Below the pieces are notes generated by a model. It made no database searches. It was given only the letters and a program-made list of their open reading frames with translations, and had not been told where the DNA came from. From Candidatus Nitronereus thalassa (GTDB taxonomy: Bacteria > Nitrospirota > Nitrospiria > Nitrospirales > UBA8639): DNA of 64,000 nucleotides. The translations under genes and the position numbers were made by a program. Of the stretch, positions 8,719-18,583 are shown one piece after another (the stretch's first letter is position 1; each line of letters starts with the position of its first letter). The stretch is taken from contig NZ_JAQOUE010000001.1 of assembly GCF_032191465.1 (NCBI RefSeq), forward strand, positions 1,922,001 through 1,986,000. The letters are read 5' to 3'.

Positions 8719-9906
8719 TTACGAGGATGGCATTGGGCTCATATCCACACGATTGTAGGGCAGAAGGTCAGTGCCGGGATAGTAATATTGTAGAATCGAT
8801 TCGTATCGATACCCTAATTCTGCCATCTCCTTGGCACCCCATTGACACAGCCCCACGGCATGCCCTGCGCCCTTACCGGTAAAAACCACTTCCTGCCCAA
8901 TACCGGCAATATGAAATTGCGTACTGCGAATCTTGGAATAGCCAAGTATGCGACGCAAGTCTTGTCCCCTCACGATCAATTCACCTTTGGAATGCAATAT
9001 GCGCACTTCATTGACACGGCCAGCCCGCGTAAAGGTATAGGGCGCTAAGGTGGCCATCGCCCCTACGACCAGACCTTCGTTGCGAAGGCTTTGTTCAAAG
9101 ACCTCGAAGGGAATGGCGGTTTCCCATTGGTACCTCGGAGAGCCTTCATCAAAGGGACAATCCACGCCTTTTAAATACGGGAGATCTTTCGCCCATACGT
9201 TGAACGCATCTTCGGTGGGGCCAGCAGCCGTGGAGGAATACGCCGCGAAAATGGGGCGTTGTTCATAGGTCAGCACTTGCCCGCGTGTATCATCCACCGC
9301 TTGCTGCACCGATCCGTTGACTTGTTTGGCTCCGGTATAGACCTGATCTTGGACACTTGCAACCACATCATACAAGGCCTGTTCATTCAGGAGTTGTTTA
9401 TACAACACGTAGGTTCGTGCCGCCACAGCTTGTGCCTTAAGCACTTCTTCATGCCAGTCTGGGCTTATTTCTGAACTCACGACTCCGGCCACGTATTTTT
9501 CTATATTCACGTGATTCACGACGAGTAAATATTTGCCCTGTAGACTGAGGATAACATCCCCCCTCACCTCCCATTGACGAGGAGGGCCTCCTGCCAAACC
9601 ATCATGAACGGTAAGTTTTAGGTTTTGCCCATGGTCATTAAGAAGAACCCATCGAGTCTCTATTCGTTGCCTGTTAATCAAAAGACCGTTTTCTGTGGGG
9701 AATACCGTAGCTGCGTTTGGCAAGGAAAAGCGTTTTCCTCCTGGCAAGGAAATCGATAGGCTTCTCGAGGAGGAAAAAACGACCTGTCCGGAATTGAGTG
9801 AAAGCGCTACTTTGACGACGGGTTCGCCCCCAGCCCGACTTTCCCCAGAAAACAGGAGGAGACCTAGACTGAAGATGAATATACTGACGCGAAAAAATAT
9901 GTTCAT
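8719..9906 (-). CDS. SpoIID/LytB-domain protein
   Basis: 395 aa with an N-terminal signal peptide (hydrophobic stretch about 5-22, cleavage near SRA-G), so exported. The SpoIID domain is recognisable from 'YVAGVVSSEISPDWHEEVLK', then 'AQAVAARTYVLYK' and, near the end, 'GKGAGHAVGLCQWGAKEMAE' with 'YYPGTDL'. In Bacillus, SpoIID is a lytic transglycosylase acting on glycan strands lacking stem peptides. In Gram-negative bacteria such homologues are thought to act in cell-wall remodelling. It lies between DUF2905 (gap 6 bp) and queA in the same operon-like run. Confidence 0.92.
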   Translation of the reverse strand: MNIFFRVSIFIFSLGLLLFSGESRAGGEPVVKVALSLNSGQVVFSSSRSLSISLPGGKRFSLPNAATVFPTENGLLINRQRIETRWVLLNDHGQNLKLTVHDGLAGGPPRQWEVRGDVILSLQGKYLLVVNHVNIEKYVAGVVSSEISPDWHEEVLKAQAVAARTYVLYKQLLNEQALYDVVASVQDQVYTGAKQVNGSVQQAVDDTRGQVLTYEQRPIFAAYSSTAAGPTEDAFNVWAKDLPYLKGVDCPFDEGSPRYQWETAIPFEVFEQSLRNEGLVVGAMATLAPYTFTRAGRVNEVRILHSKGELIVRGQDLRRILGYSKIRSTQFHIAGIGQEVVFTGKGAGHAVGLCQWGAKEMAELGYRYESILQYYYPGTDLLPYNRVDMSPMPSS

Positions 9907-9912
9907 TGGAAA

Positions 9913-10158
9913 TTACCGCTTCATAAACAGATACAACAGCAGGCTGCCGACAATGCTGATAAGGATACTGGTGCCGAGGGGAAAGTAGAATGTGAAGTTA
10001 TCACGCTTAATGGTGAAATCGCCGGGCAACTTGCCGAACCACCCAAGCCCATTCCCTTCACTCGGGAACTTTCCGATGAGCGAAATCACAATCCCGATAG
10101 CCACAATCCCAAGGCCCATGAAGATGAGCATTTTCCCCAGACCGCTGAACTCCGGCAT
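9913..10158 (-). CDS. DUF2905 small membrane protein
   Basis: 81 aa with two transmembrane helices (about residues 8-28 and 58-78). Between them is the DUF2905 signature 'GLGWFGKLPGDFTIKRDNF', followed by 'FYFPLGTSILISIVGSLLL'. Function unknown. In many bacteria this gene sits next to queA or asd, as it does here (3 bp after asd, 6 bp before the SpoIID-like gene), so co-transcription is likely. Confidence 0.92.
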   Translation of the reverse strand: MPEFSGLGKMLIFMGLGIVAIGIVISLIGKFPSEGNGLGWFGKLPGDFTIKRDNFTFYFPLGTSILISIVGSLLLYLFMKR

Positions 10159-10161
10159 GCC

Positions 10162-11172
10162 TCACCTCACCAATTCCTCAGCAATCTGCACAGCATTCAA
10201 GGCCGCGCCTTTGCGCAAATTATCCGCCACCACCCAAAGGTTTAAGCCTTTGGGAATAGAATCATCTTCACGAATCCGTCCCACAAAAACGGCATCGGTT
10301 CCCACGGCATCCAACTGAAGCGGATAGATTCCGCGTGAGGGATCATCAAACAATTGCACCCCAGGGGCAGTTGAAAGAATTGCTCGCGCCTCCTCAACCG
10401 ATAATTTTTTCTCGGTTTCGATATTGATGGATTCGGCATGGCTGACAAACACCGGTACGCGTACCGTCGTCGCCGAAACGCCGATGGTCGGTTCCCCCAT
10501 GATCTTTCGCGTTTCGTTCACCATCTTCATTTCTTCTTTCGTATATCCGCTGGGCAGAAAATCATCGATATGCGGCAAGCAATTAAACGCAATTTGATGC
10601 GGATAGACTTTCGGGTTGATGTCTCCAAACGTCAACAGCTGCCGGCATTGTTCTGCCAATTCATCCATCGCCTCTTTTCCCGTCCCCGATACCGATTGAT
10701 AGGTGGACACGACGATCCGCGTAATCTTAGCATGATCATGCAATGGCTTGAGGGCCACCACCATCTGGATGGTCGAACAATTGGGGTTGGCAATTATACC
10801 TTGATGTTTGGAAATATCCTGAGGATTGACTTCCGGCACGACAAGGGGCACTTGCGGATCCATACGCCAAGCGGAACTATTGTCAATCACCACCGCGCCG
10901 GCTTTGGCTGCAATGGGAGCATATTCTTTACTCACATCGCCGCCCGCAGAAAACAAGGCAATATCCACACCTTGGAAGGAATCCTTGGTCAGCAATTTCA
11001 CCACGAGATCCTTACCTTGAAACGTCACTTCTTCACCGGCAGATTTTGAGGAGGCCAAGGGAAGGATATGATCGACGGGAAACTTCCGTTCCTCCAACAC
11101 GGACAACATCTCCGTGCCTACAGCCCCCGTAGCTCCGACCACCGCAACCGTATAGGCCGATTTTTTATTCAT
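10162..11172 (-). CDS. asd: Aspartate-semialdehyde dehydrogenase
   Basis: 336 aa. It reduces aspartyl phosphate to aspartate semialdehyde with NADPH, the branch point to lysine/diaminopimelate, threonine and methionine. It has the N-terminal nucleotide-binding 'VVGATGAVGTEML', the active-site Cys132 in 'IIANPNCSTIQMVVAL' and the acid/base His245 in 'VPVFVSHAESINIE'. The length matches the Gram-positive/archaeal-like short branch (about 330-340 aa). It lies about 60 bp downstream of the NHL protein in the ilv-leu run and just before DUF2905. Confidence 0.97.
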   Translation of the reverse strand: MNKKSAYTVAVVGATGAVGTEMLSVLEERKFPVDHILPLASSKSAGEEVTFQGKDLVVKLLTKDSFQGVDIALFSAGGDVSKEYAPIAAKAGAVVIDNSSAWRMDPQVPLVVPEVNPQDISKHQGIIANPNCSTIQMVVALKPLHDHAKITRIVVSTYQSVSGTGKEAMDELAEQCRQLLTFGDINPKVYPHQIAFNCLPHIDDFLPSGYTKEEMKMVNETRKIMGEPTIGVSATTVRVPVFVSHAESINIETEKKLSVEEARAILSTAPGVQLFDDPSRGIYPLQLDAVGTDAVFVGRIREDDSIPKGLNLWVVADNLRKGAALNAVQIAEELVR

Positions 11173-11233
11173 AATTCTTGGTTAACCCTTTAATTATCTC
11201 TGAAAATTTCAATGCGAGGGCTTTGATGTTCTT

Positions 11234-12442
11234 TTAGGGGACAATAACTCGAATTCGATGGCTAAAGGTGTCTGCAATAAACACATGGCCTTGAGCATCC
11301 AGCGCAACTCCAAATGGGTAATTCAAACTGGTTTCTGTCGGGCTCCCGCCATCACCAGAAAATTCCGCTTTGCCATTTCCAGCTAACAACGACATTTCTT
11401 TTTTCTGAAGATCCCAGACACGAATTAAATGGTTATCACTATCCGTGATGAACAATCGGTTTTGGGAGTCGATGGCAATGGCATAGGGCCGTGAAAGACT
11501 CGAGGATGATTCATTGTCTCCCTCGACAAATTGATAGGCACCAATGCCGCCGACCACGGTCTCGACCGTGCCGGTTTGCTGATCCAGTTTCCGAATACGA
11601 CTGCTAAAAGTATCGGCAATGTACAAATTTCCTTCTCGATCAAAAGCTAGACCACTTGGACCTGCAATAGCCGTATCCTTCCCCGCGGCTTCATCCCCAT
11701 TATATCCCGACTCCCCAGTCCCAACGATGGTCGAAATGATGCCGGAAGCAAGGTCGATTTTGCGAATACGATTATTGCTTTGGTCGGCAATATAGAGGCT
11801 CCCTTTTCCATCCAGAGCCAATGCGACCGGTTCATTGAGGGCCGCTTTTTCCGCAGGCCCATGATCCCCGTAAAATTTGGCTTGGCCTGTGCCGGCGATG
11901 GTGGAGATCACTCCGGTTTGTGGATCTACTTGCCGAATCCGATGGTTCCAGGTGTCGGCAATATACACCGCTCCGTCCTCTCCCACCGCTACCGCAGAAG
12001 GAAAATTGAGAGCAGCTTTCGTTGCCGGACCGCCATCCCCGAAAAACCGTTCATCCCCCGATTTGGTACCTCCGACATATCGGACCATTCCACTGAGATC
12101 CGACTTTTGTACATACGCATCACCGGGCTTGGATACGGGGTCTGCCAGCGGATCGTCATCTTCTTCTTGAAACGGGCTAGCCAAAGCCTCGGAAGCACCA
12201 GTTGCAACCGTACCATCCATGAACATTCCTGCCACGGTGGTAATCACTCCTGTCTTCACCTCAACTTTTCGAATGAGATGATTTTCCGCATCAGCGATAT
12301 AGAGATTCCCCACGGCATCGATCGCGATATTTTTTGGTTCGTTTAATAGAGCCTCAATTGCCAGCCCCCCATCTCCCGCACATCCCGGCTCTCCGGCTCC
12401 AGCGATAGTGCCTATGGTTCCAGCCCGAATCGATTTTAGCAT
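11234..12442 (-). CDS. NHL-repeat beta-propeller protein
   Basis: 402 aa from the ATG at 12442, one base after the leuB stop codon. A longer in-frame extension into leuB is rejected because those codons read like antisense or out-of-frame leuB. At least six NHL-type repeats with the pattern 'LNEPVALALDGKGSLYIADQ' / 'NNRIRKID' and interspersed 'AGTG...GDGGPA' turns build a beta-propeller. No signal peptide or membrane helix is visible from this start. There is no strong Shine-Dalgarno; translation is probably coupled to leuB. Its role is unknown: NHL propellers bind ligands or proteins, and some have lactonase-type activity. An insertion of this kind between leuB and asd is unusual. Confidence 0.85.
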   Translation of the reverse strand: MLKSIRAGTIGTIAGAGEPGCAGDGGLAIEALLNEPKNIAIDAVGNLYIADAENHLIRKVEVKTGVITTVAGMFMDGTVATGASEALASPFQEEDDDPLADPVSKPGDAYVQKSDLSGMVRYVGGTKSGDERFFGDGGPATKAALNFPSAVAVGEDGAVYIADTWNHRIRQVDPQTGVISTIAGTGQAKFYGDHGPAEKAALNEPVALALDGKGSLYIADQSNNRIRKIDLASGIISTIVGTGESGYNGDEAAGKDTAIAGPSGLAFDREGNLYIADTFSSRIRKLDQQTGTVETVVGGIGAYQFVEGDNESSSSLSRPYAIAIDSQNRLFITDSDNHLIRVWDLQKKEMSLLAGNGKAEFSGDGGSPTETSLNYPFGVALDAQGHVFIADTFSHRIRVIVP

Positions 12443-12443
12443 C

Positions 12444-13520
12444 TTACGATTGTCCCAACTGTTTGAGTATAAGCTCGCCCATGTCTTTGGTACCAACGAG
12501 TTTGGTACCAGGAGCTTCAATATCCTTTGTTCGGTAGCCTTGCGCCAAGATCTTCTGGATCGCATTCTCAATGAGATCGGCTTCTTTTCCCAAGTCAAAC
12601 GAGTATCGCAACATCATCGCGCCAGAAGCAATCATGCCAATGGGGTTCGCCATATCCTTCCCCGCAATATCCGGCGCGCTGCCGTGGATCGGCTCATACA
12701 TCCCTACTTTGGCTCCAACACTCGCCGAGGGCAGCATGCCGATAGATCCCGTGAGCATAGCCGCTTCGTCGCTGAGGATATCGCCAAACAGATTGGTCGT
12801 GACGATTACATCGAATTGCTTTGGATTTCGAATGAGTTGCATAGCACAATTGTCAACATACATATGCCGCAGCTCGACGTCCGGATAGCCCTTGTGTACC
12901 TCAATGACCACTTTTCTCCACAACTCCGATGATTCCAACACATTGGCTTTGTCGATAGAATGAACAAGCTTTCTCCGTTTGCGGGCTGCTTCAAATGCGA
13001 TCTTGGCTATGCGGGTAATTTCTTCCGTAGTATAAACTTCAGTATTAAACCCTCGATGACCGGTCGCCGTAGCTTCCACCCCCTTGGGCTTCCCAAAATA
13101 AATGCCGCCTGTCAGCTCACGAACCACCAACACATCAATTCCATCGATGACCTCACGTTTGAGCGTCGAGGCATCGGCTAGTTCGGAATAGAGTTTTGCC
13201 GGGCGAAGATTGGCAAAGAGCCCAAGCATTTCCCGCAAGCCGAGTAAGGCTCGCTCCGGTCGTCGTTCATAATCCAGACCTTCCCATTTGGGGCCTCCCA
13301 CCGCACCCAATAACACGGCGTCACTCGTTTTCGCTAAGTTCAATGTGTCGTCCGGCAATGGCCAACCCGTGTCGTCAATAGCCTGGCCGCCTACAGCAGC
13401 TGACACAAAATCAAAAGAATGGCCGCACTTCGTTCCCACGGCCTCCAACACCTTGATGGCCGCCGGCACAATCTCCGGGCCAATCCCATCTCCCGCCAAC
13501 ACGGCAATACGTTTCTTCAT
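12444..13520 (-). CDS. leuB: 3-isopropylmalate dehydrogenase
   Basis: 358 aa, full length. It oxidises and decarboxylates 3-isopropylmalate with NAD+ in leucine biosynthesis. Motifs include '[19 protein letters not shown]', '[10 protein letters not shown]', '[16 protein letters not shown]', '[20 protein letters not shown]', '[13 protein letters not shown]' and '[20 protein letters not shown]', which cover substrate, Mg2+ and NAD binding. It is 34 bp downstream of leuA on the same strand. The leuC/leuD isomerase genes are not in the window, so leucine synthesis here is split over two loci. Confidence 0.98.
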   Translation of the reverse strand: MKKRIAVLAGDGIGPEIVPAAIKVLEAVGTKCGHSFDFVSAAVGGQAIDDTGWPLPDDTLNLAKTSDAVLLGAVGGPKWEGLDYERRPERALLGLREMLGLFANLRPAKLYSELADASTLKREVIDGIDVLVVRELTGGIYFGKPKGVEATATGHRGFNTEVYTTEEITRIAKIAFEAARKRRKLVHSIDKANVLESSELWRKVVIEVHKGYPDVELRHMYVDNCAMQLIRNPKQFDVIVTTNLFGDILSDEAAMLTGSIGMLPSASVGAKVGMYEPIHGSAPDIAGKDMANPIGMIASGAMMLRYSFDLGKEADLIENAIQKILAQGYRTKDIEAPGTKLVGTKDMGELILKQLGQS

Positions 13521-13554
13521 AACGATGTGAATCCTTTTTCTGTGGTAATATTGA

Positions 13555-15102
13555 TTAACACAACCCGATTTTCTTCCCCGTATCCTTGCGCCGCTCCAAT
13601 TGACTCGCCAGCTTATTCAATGCATTAAGATAGGCATGCGCTGAGGCCACGATAATATCCGTATCCGCTCCATTCCCGGTCACGGTTTCTCCGTCTTGCT
13701 CCAGGCGCACGGACACCTCCCCTTGCGCATCCGTGCCTCCCGTTATGGCTTTCACCACATAGGATAATAATTTACTTTTTGTTTGAGTAATTTGCGCAAT
13801 CGTCCGATACACGGCATCTACCGGCCCATCACCCGTTCCAGTTTCTTTTAATATTTCTCCCTCAATATCCAATTCAACTGTCGCGGTGGGGACTTGGTTC
13901 ATGCCGCTCTGGGTACTCAACGCTTTCAACGAATATCGCTCAGGAACTTTGGTCGCCGTCTCCGACACAATCGCTTCCAAATCTTCTTCGAATAATTCCC
14001 GTTTCTGATCTGCCAAACGTTTGAAACGCTCGAACGCCGCATTGATTTCTTCATCCGTTAATGAATATCCAAGTTTATTCAGTTCTTCACGAAAAGCATG
14101 GCGACCAGATAATTTCCCCATTACCAACCGGCTTTGTGTCAGTCCAATCGAATCTGGCTGCATAATTTCATAGGTGCTTTTATCTTTTAGTAGTCCGTCT
14201 TGATGAATGCCCGAAGTATGAGCGAAGGCGTTGGCTCCGACAATGGCCTTATTGGGCTGCACGACCATCCCCGTAATTTTGCTCACCAATCGACTGGTCT
14301 TGGAAATTTCTTCAGTATGAATCTGGGTACCCGCCTGATAAAAATCTTCACGGGTCCGCAATCCCATGACAACTTCCTCCAAAGATGCATTCCCTGCCCG
14401 TTCCCCAATCCCATTGATCGTGCATTCGACTTGCCGCGCTCCGGCATAGATGGCTGCCATAGAATTGGCAACGGCCAACCCCAAATCATTATGGCAATGG
14501 ACAGAGATAAACGCCCGATCACAATCACGTACCCGTGTTCGAAGCGTACGAATAATTTCTCCGAACTCTTGGGGTGTCGTATACCCCACGGTGTCTGGAA
14601 TGTTTACCGTTTTCGCGCCAGCATCGATCACCGCCTCCACCACCTCGCACAAATAGGAGATATCCGCTCGGGTCGCATCCATGGGAGAGAATTCCACATC
14701 GTCCACATAGCCCCGCGCATGCTTCACCATATCCACCGCACGGGCCAACGCTTCTTCTCGGGTCATACGAAACTGGTGTTTTAAATGAATATCCGAGGCT
14801 GACAAAAAGGTATGGATACGTGGTTTGGGCGTTCCCTTTAAGGCTTTCCATGCGGCATCAATATCTTCAGGCTTCGCACGGGCCAAACTACAGACCGTCG
14901 GGCCTTCGACCTCCTGTCCAATTCGGTGCACCGCCTCAAAATCGCCAGGCGAGCTAAAGGCAAACCCGGCTTCGATGATATCCACATTCAACCGGGCCAA
15001 TTGCTTCGCCACCAAAACTTTTTCTTCCACATTCATGCTAGCGCCGGGAGATTGCTCCCCATCTCGCAACGTCGTATCAAATATTCGAATATGTGTAGTC
15101 AT
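13555..15102 (-). CDS. leuA: 2-isopropylmalate synthase
   Basis: 515 aa from the ATG at 15102, chosen because GGAGG lies 8 nt upstream; five further upstream codons are not needed. It condenses acetyl-CoA with 2-ketoisovalerate, the first committed step to leucine. The catalytic TIM barrel starts with '[19 protein letters not shown]' and has '[17 protein letters not shown]' and '[19 protein letters not shown]'. The C-terminal 130 residues form the LeuA allosteric domain, so leucine feedback inhibition is likely. An intrinsic terminator lies about 100 bp upstream, between this gene and pssA, together with a Leu-rich mini-ORF, suggesting attenuation control. Confidence 0.97.
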   Translation of the reverse strand: MTTHIRIFDTTLRDGEQSPGASMNVEEKVLVAKQLARLNVDIIEAGFAFSSPGDFEAVHRIGQEVEGPTVCSLARAKPEDIDAAWKALKGTPKPRIHTFLSASDIHLKHQFRMTREEALARAVDMVKHARGYVDDVEFSPMDATRADISYLCEVVEAVIDAGAKTVNIPDTVGYTTPQEFGEIIRTLRTRVRDCDRAFISVHCHNDLGLAVANSMAAIYAGARQVECTINGIGERAGNASLEEVVMGLRTREDFYQAGTQIHTEEISKTSRLVSKITGMVVQPNKAIVGANAFAHTSGIHQDGLLKDKSTYEIMQPDSIGLTQSRLVMGKLSGRHAFREELNKLGYSLTDEEINAAFERFKRLADQKRELFEEDLEAIVSETATKVPERYSLKALSTQSGMNQVPTATVELDIEGEILKETGTGDGPVDAVYRTIAQITQTKSKLLSYVVKAITGGTDAQGEVSVRLEQDGETVTGNGADTDIIVASAHAYLNALNKLASQLERRKDTGKKIGLC

Positions 15103-15200
15103 AGGTAAGTCCTCCAAATCAGAGGGAATTCACAATGGTCCATCCAAAATGGTTGCGGCCAACAAAAAGAACAGTGCCGGCCAAATTCAACTCCCTCCCA

Positions 15201-15237
15201 AAATAAAAAAAGCCTTCACCCCGTCGAGGTGAAGGCT
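15201..15237 (-). terminator. Intrinsic terminator in the leuA leader
   Basis: A perfect 10-bp stem (15211-15220 with 15228-15237) with a 7-nt loop, followed on the minus strand by an unbroken run of seven U. It sits 23 nt after the stop of a 31-codon Leu-rich ORF and about 100 nt before the leuA start, within an otherwise continuous minus-strand gene run. This is a typical attenuator position. The bases just before it on the transcript, GGGTGGCA, resemble the core of a T-box element, but the rest of the T-box consensus is missing. Confidence 0.85.
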
Positions 15238-15259
15238 GCCACCCGATACGAGGTAATTT

Positions 15260-15355
15260 TCAGAATCCGATTAATAGGGTAAGCACCCCTAGCAGAACGA
15301 GAGATTTATCCCATAGGAGGAGGGTAGCGCGTCCTTTTCCTTGCCATTTATTCAT
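15260..15355 (-). CDS. 31-aa Leu-rich mini-ORF upstream of leuA (candidate leader peptide)
   Basis: Starts at the ATG at 15355 with an excellent RBS (AAGGAGT, 7 nt spacing) that overlaps the end of pssA. Of 31 residues, 9 are leucine, including three consecutive Leu codons (CTC CTC CTA), then CTC, CTG-CTA, CTT and CTA-TTA. The terminator of the leuA leader begins 22 nt after its stop. This is the architecture of a leucine leader peptide whose translation would control termination ahead of leuA. The alternative is a tiny membrane protein, since the second half (LVLLGVLTLLIGF) is also a plausible membrane helix. Both readings treat it as translated; the regulatory reading is inference. Confidence 0.6.
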   Translation of the reverse strand: MNKWQGKGRATLLLWDKSLVLLGVLTLLIGF

Positions 15356-15359
15356 GCGT

Positions 15360-16154
15360 TTACTCCTTTGAATCAGAATACTTCGTTGGCGTATGGACCA
15401 TCGTTTCGCGTTTTCCAGAAACTCGCACCATACTCCAGCCCTTCTCCAATAAACCTGAAGCAGCATAGCCAAGGCAAATCATAAACAACATCAGTTGGGG
15501 ATACGCCATGACCGACACTAAAATCAAAACAGCCCAGACCAAATACATGAAATGATGTTGCCCCTGAAATTGCAACTGTTTCACACTTCGATACTTCACC
15601 GTACTAACCATCAGAAACGACATCAATAAACTGAGGGCAATCACAACGTACGGCAAGGCGATTTCGGATAAGTGCCCAATGTGATTATCAAAAATATAAA
15701 ATGTCGAGATAAAACCCGCAGCTGCAGGAATGGGCAATCCCGTAAAAAACCGATTATCCCCGCTACTGCCCATCACATTGAACCTGGCCAATCGAAGCGC
15801 GCCACAAGCCACATAGGCAAACATCACGGCGGCTCCTAACATTCCTGGAGATTTCAAGGCCCAAACGTACACCAAAAATCCTGGGGCCAAACCAAACGAA
15901 ATCAAATCCGAGAGGGAATCATACTCCACCCCAAACTCACTCGTGCTATCGGTCAAGCGCGCGGAGGTTCCATCAAGCACATCAAATATCATCGCAATTA
16001 AGATTGCAATCGCCGCCGCTTCAAAACGCCCATGAAACACAAAAACCACAGATGCCAATCCGCTAAACAAATTCCCGGTCGTCAAAATATTGGGGATCAG
16101 GTGCACCCCACGACGACGCTTGCCTTCTTTATTTTTAAAGAGACGTCCTTTCAT
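15360..16154 (-). CDS. pssA: CDP-diacylglycerol-serine O-phosphatidyltransferase
   Basis: 264 aa integral membrane enzyme that makes phosphatidylserine from CDP-diacylglycerol and serine. The CDP-alcohol phosphatidyltransferase signature is complete: Asp58-x2-Asp61-Gly62-x2-Ala-Arg-x8-Gly-x3-Asp79-x3-Asp83. About six to eight hydrophobic helices follow the basic N-terminus. 'IPNILTTGNLFSG' at about residues 20-32 is typical of bacterial type II PssA. The ATG overlaps the psd stop by 4 nt, so the two are translationally coupled and catalyse successive steps. Confidence 0.97.
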   Translation of the reverse strand: MKGRLFKNKEGKRRRGVHLIPNILTTGNLFSGLASVVFVFHGRFEAAAIAILIAMIFDVLDGTSARLTDSTSEFGVEYDSLSDLISFGLAPGFLVYVWALKSPGMLGAAVMFAYVACGALRLARFNVMGSSGDNRFFTGLPIPAAAGFISTFYIFDNHIGHLSEIALPYVVIALSLLMSFLMVSTVKYRSVKQLQFQGQHHFMYLVWAVLILVSVMAYPQLMLFMICLGYAASGLLEKGWSMVRVSGKRETMVHTPTKYSDSKE

Positions 16155-16801
16155 ACCAACTCCGCCAGAATGCTTTCTCCGCCTTTTACTCGATCTCCCA
16201 TCTTTACTCGTATTCGGCTATTTACTGGGAAAAAAGTATCCATTCTCGAACCAAATCGGATCAATCCAAACCGTTCGCCGGGAACAGCCGTCTCTCCAGG
16301 CTGCACCCAGCACACAATCCGTCGGGCAATGAGCCCCGCGACCTGAACACATAGCACCTTCTGCTTCGACGGAGTTTCAATCATCAGCGCATTTTGTTCA
16401 TTGTGAACCGTCGCATCGGGATCACTCGCATTGATGAACTGACCGGGCTGGTAGGCCACGTCTACCACTGTCCCCGCACAGGGCATCCGATTAATATGCA
16501 CATCGAAAATATTCAGAAAAATGCTGATACGGATGCACTGTTCCTTTAGATACCTCGGTTCAAATTCCTCCTGGATAGCGATGATCTGGCCATCTCCTGA
16601 CGCCAAAATGAAATCGTCTCCCAAAGGAATGGTACGCGCCGGGTTTCGGAAAAACCAACCGGTAAAACACGCGATTGCCCCTAAAGCAAAAGAAACCTTC
16701 TTGCACCCCAGAAACCCGGCCAAAACCGCTGGAACCGCAGCCCCCATAACAAAGGGCACACCTTCCTTGGCAATAGGAATTCCTTGGGCACGATCAGCCA
16801 T
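16151..16801 (-). CDS. psd: Phosphatidylserine decarboxylase (short, PSD-A type)
   Basis: 216 aa. It converts phosphatidylserine to phosphatidylethanolamine. The family's 'FFRNPAR' (about 50-56), 'SGDGQII', 'FLNIFDVHINRMPCAGTV' and 'NEQNALMIET' segments are present. The autocatalytic cleavage site is Gly184-Ser185 in 'IRFGSRMD', where Ser185 gives the pyruvoyl group. A short hydrophobic N-terminal region (about 15-50) anchors it. It lies 35 bp after ilvC and overlaps pssA by 4 nt. Linking phospholipid genes to the ilv/leu run is a known conserved arrangement in several phyla. Confidence 0.97.
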   Translation of the reverse strand: MADRAQGIPIAKEGVPFVMGAAVPAVLAGFLGCKKVSFALGAIACFTGWFFRNPARTIPLGDDFILASGDGQIIAIQEEFEPRYLKEQCIRISIFLNIFDVHINRMPCAGTVVDVAYQPGQFINASDPDATVHNEQNALMIETPSKQKVLCVQVAGLIARRIVCWVQPGETAVPGERFGLIRFGSRMDTFFPVNSRIRVKMGDRVKGGESILAELV

Positions 16802-16836
16802 GCTGATTCATTTCTCTACCAAAGCTTCCCATGCCG

Positions 16837-17913
<1,077 letters not shown>

Positions 17914-18049
17914 TTAGCAACATAATTCAAAATGAGTCCTGAAATTATCAACTGTAGTGAATCGTAATCCGGGAACCGTCAAGCGTTGAGTGAAATGGAG
18001 AATCGGTGCTTTTGCCCGCCTCACCCATGACGCGTTAGGCATCAACTGG

Positions 18050-18577
18050 TTAATTTGCTTTGGCCAGCGGTCTTGGTTGACTTACCAACGCACGAAGAGA
18101 TTCCCGAGCAATGGCGATTCGTCCTGTCCGGACGATTTCTTTGATACCTAGAGGTTGGAGTAGTTGGATAATGGCCTGGACTTTTGGCACATCCCCGGTA
18201 ATTTCGATCGTATAAGATGTTGGGGATGAATCAATGACATTGGCCCGGAATATATCCGCAATACGTAACGCCTCCGCTCGATCCTCAGCTCGAGTATGTA
18301 CCTTAATCAAGGCTGTTTCACGGGTCACCGAATCGGTTTCATTAAGATCTACCACCTTGATGACATCAATGATCTTATTCAATTGTTTCAAGATTTGCTC
18401 AATGATACGCTCATCACCTGAGGTCACGATCGTCATCATAGATACCGTCGGATCAAGCGTGGGAGCCACGGACAGGCTTTCAATATTAAACCCTCTCCCA
18501 CTAAACAGTCCGGCCACACGAGACAACGACCCTGCCTTATTTTCCAATGTCACTGAAATGATATGTTCCACATCCAA
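18050..18577 (-). CDS. ilvH: Acetolactate synthase small (regulatory) subunit
   Basis: 175 aa, standard length. It regulates and stimulates the large subunit IlvB and carries valine feedback sites. The N-terminal ACT domain reads 'HIISVTLENKAGSLSRVAGL' followed by 'FSGRGFNIESLSVAPT'. The C-terminal domain (about 80-165) has 'SYTIEITGDVPKVQAIIQLL' and 'GIKEIVRTGRIAIARE'. It starts 6 bp after the ilvB stop, indicating co-transcription and coupled translation. Also called ilvN in some organisms. Confidence 0.97.
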   Translation of the reverse strand: MDVEHIISVTLENKAGSLSRVAGLFSGRGFNIESLSVAPTLDPTVSMMTIVTSGDERIIEQILKQLNKIIDVIKVVDLNETDSVTRETALIKVHTRAEDRAEALRIADIFRANVIDSSPTSYTIEITGDVPKVQAIIQLLQPLGIKEIVRTGRIAIARESLRALVSQPRPLAKAN

Positions 18578-18583
18578 CTCTTT

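Noticed and set aside
12443-12598. N-terminal extension of the NHL protein into leuB
   Set aside because: The extension overlaps leuB in another frame and has no propeller-like or signal sequence; the ATG just after leuB fits better.
15211-15250. T-box riboswitch before leuA
   Set aside because: Only GGGTGGCA matches the T-box core; the ACCGCG part and a specifier stem were not seen. Kept only as an alternative in the attenuator finding.
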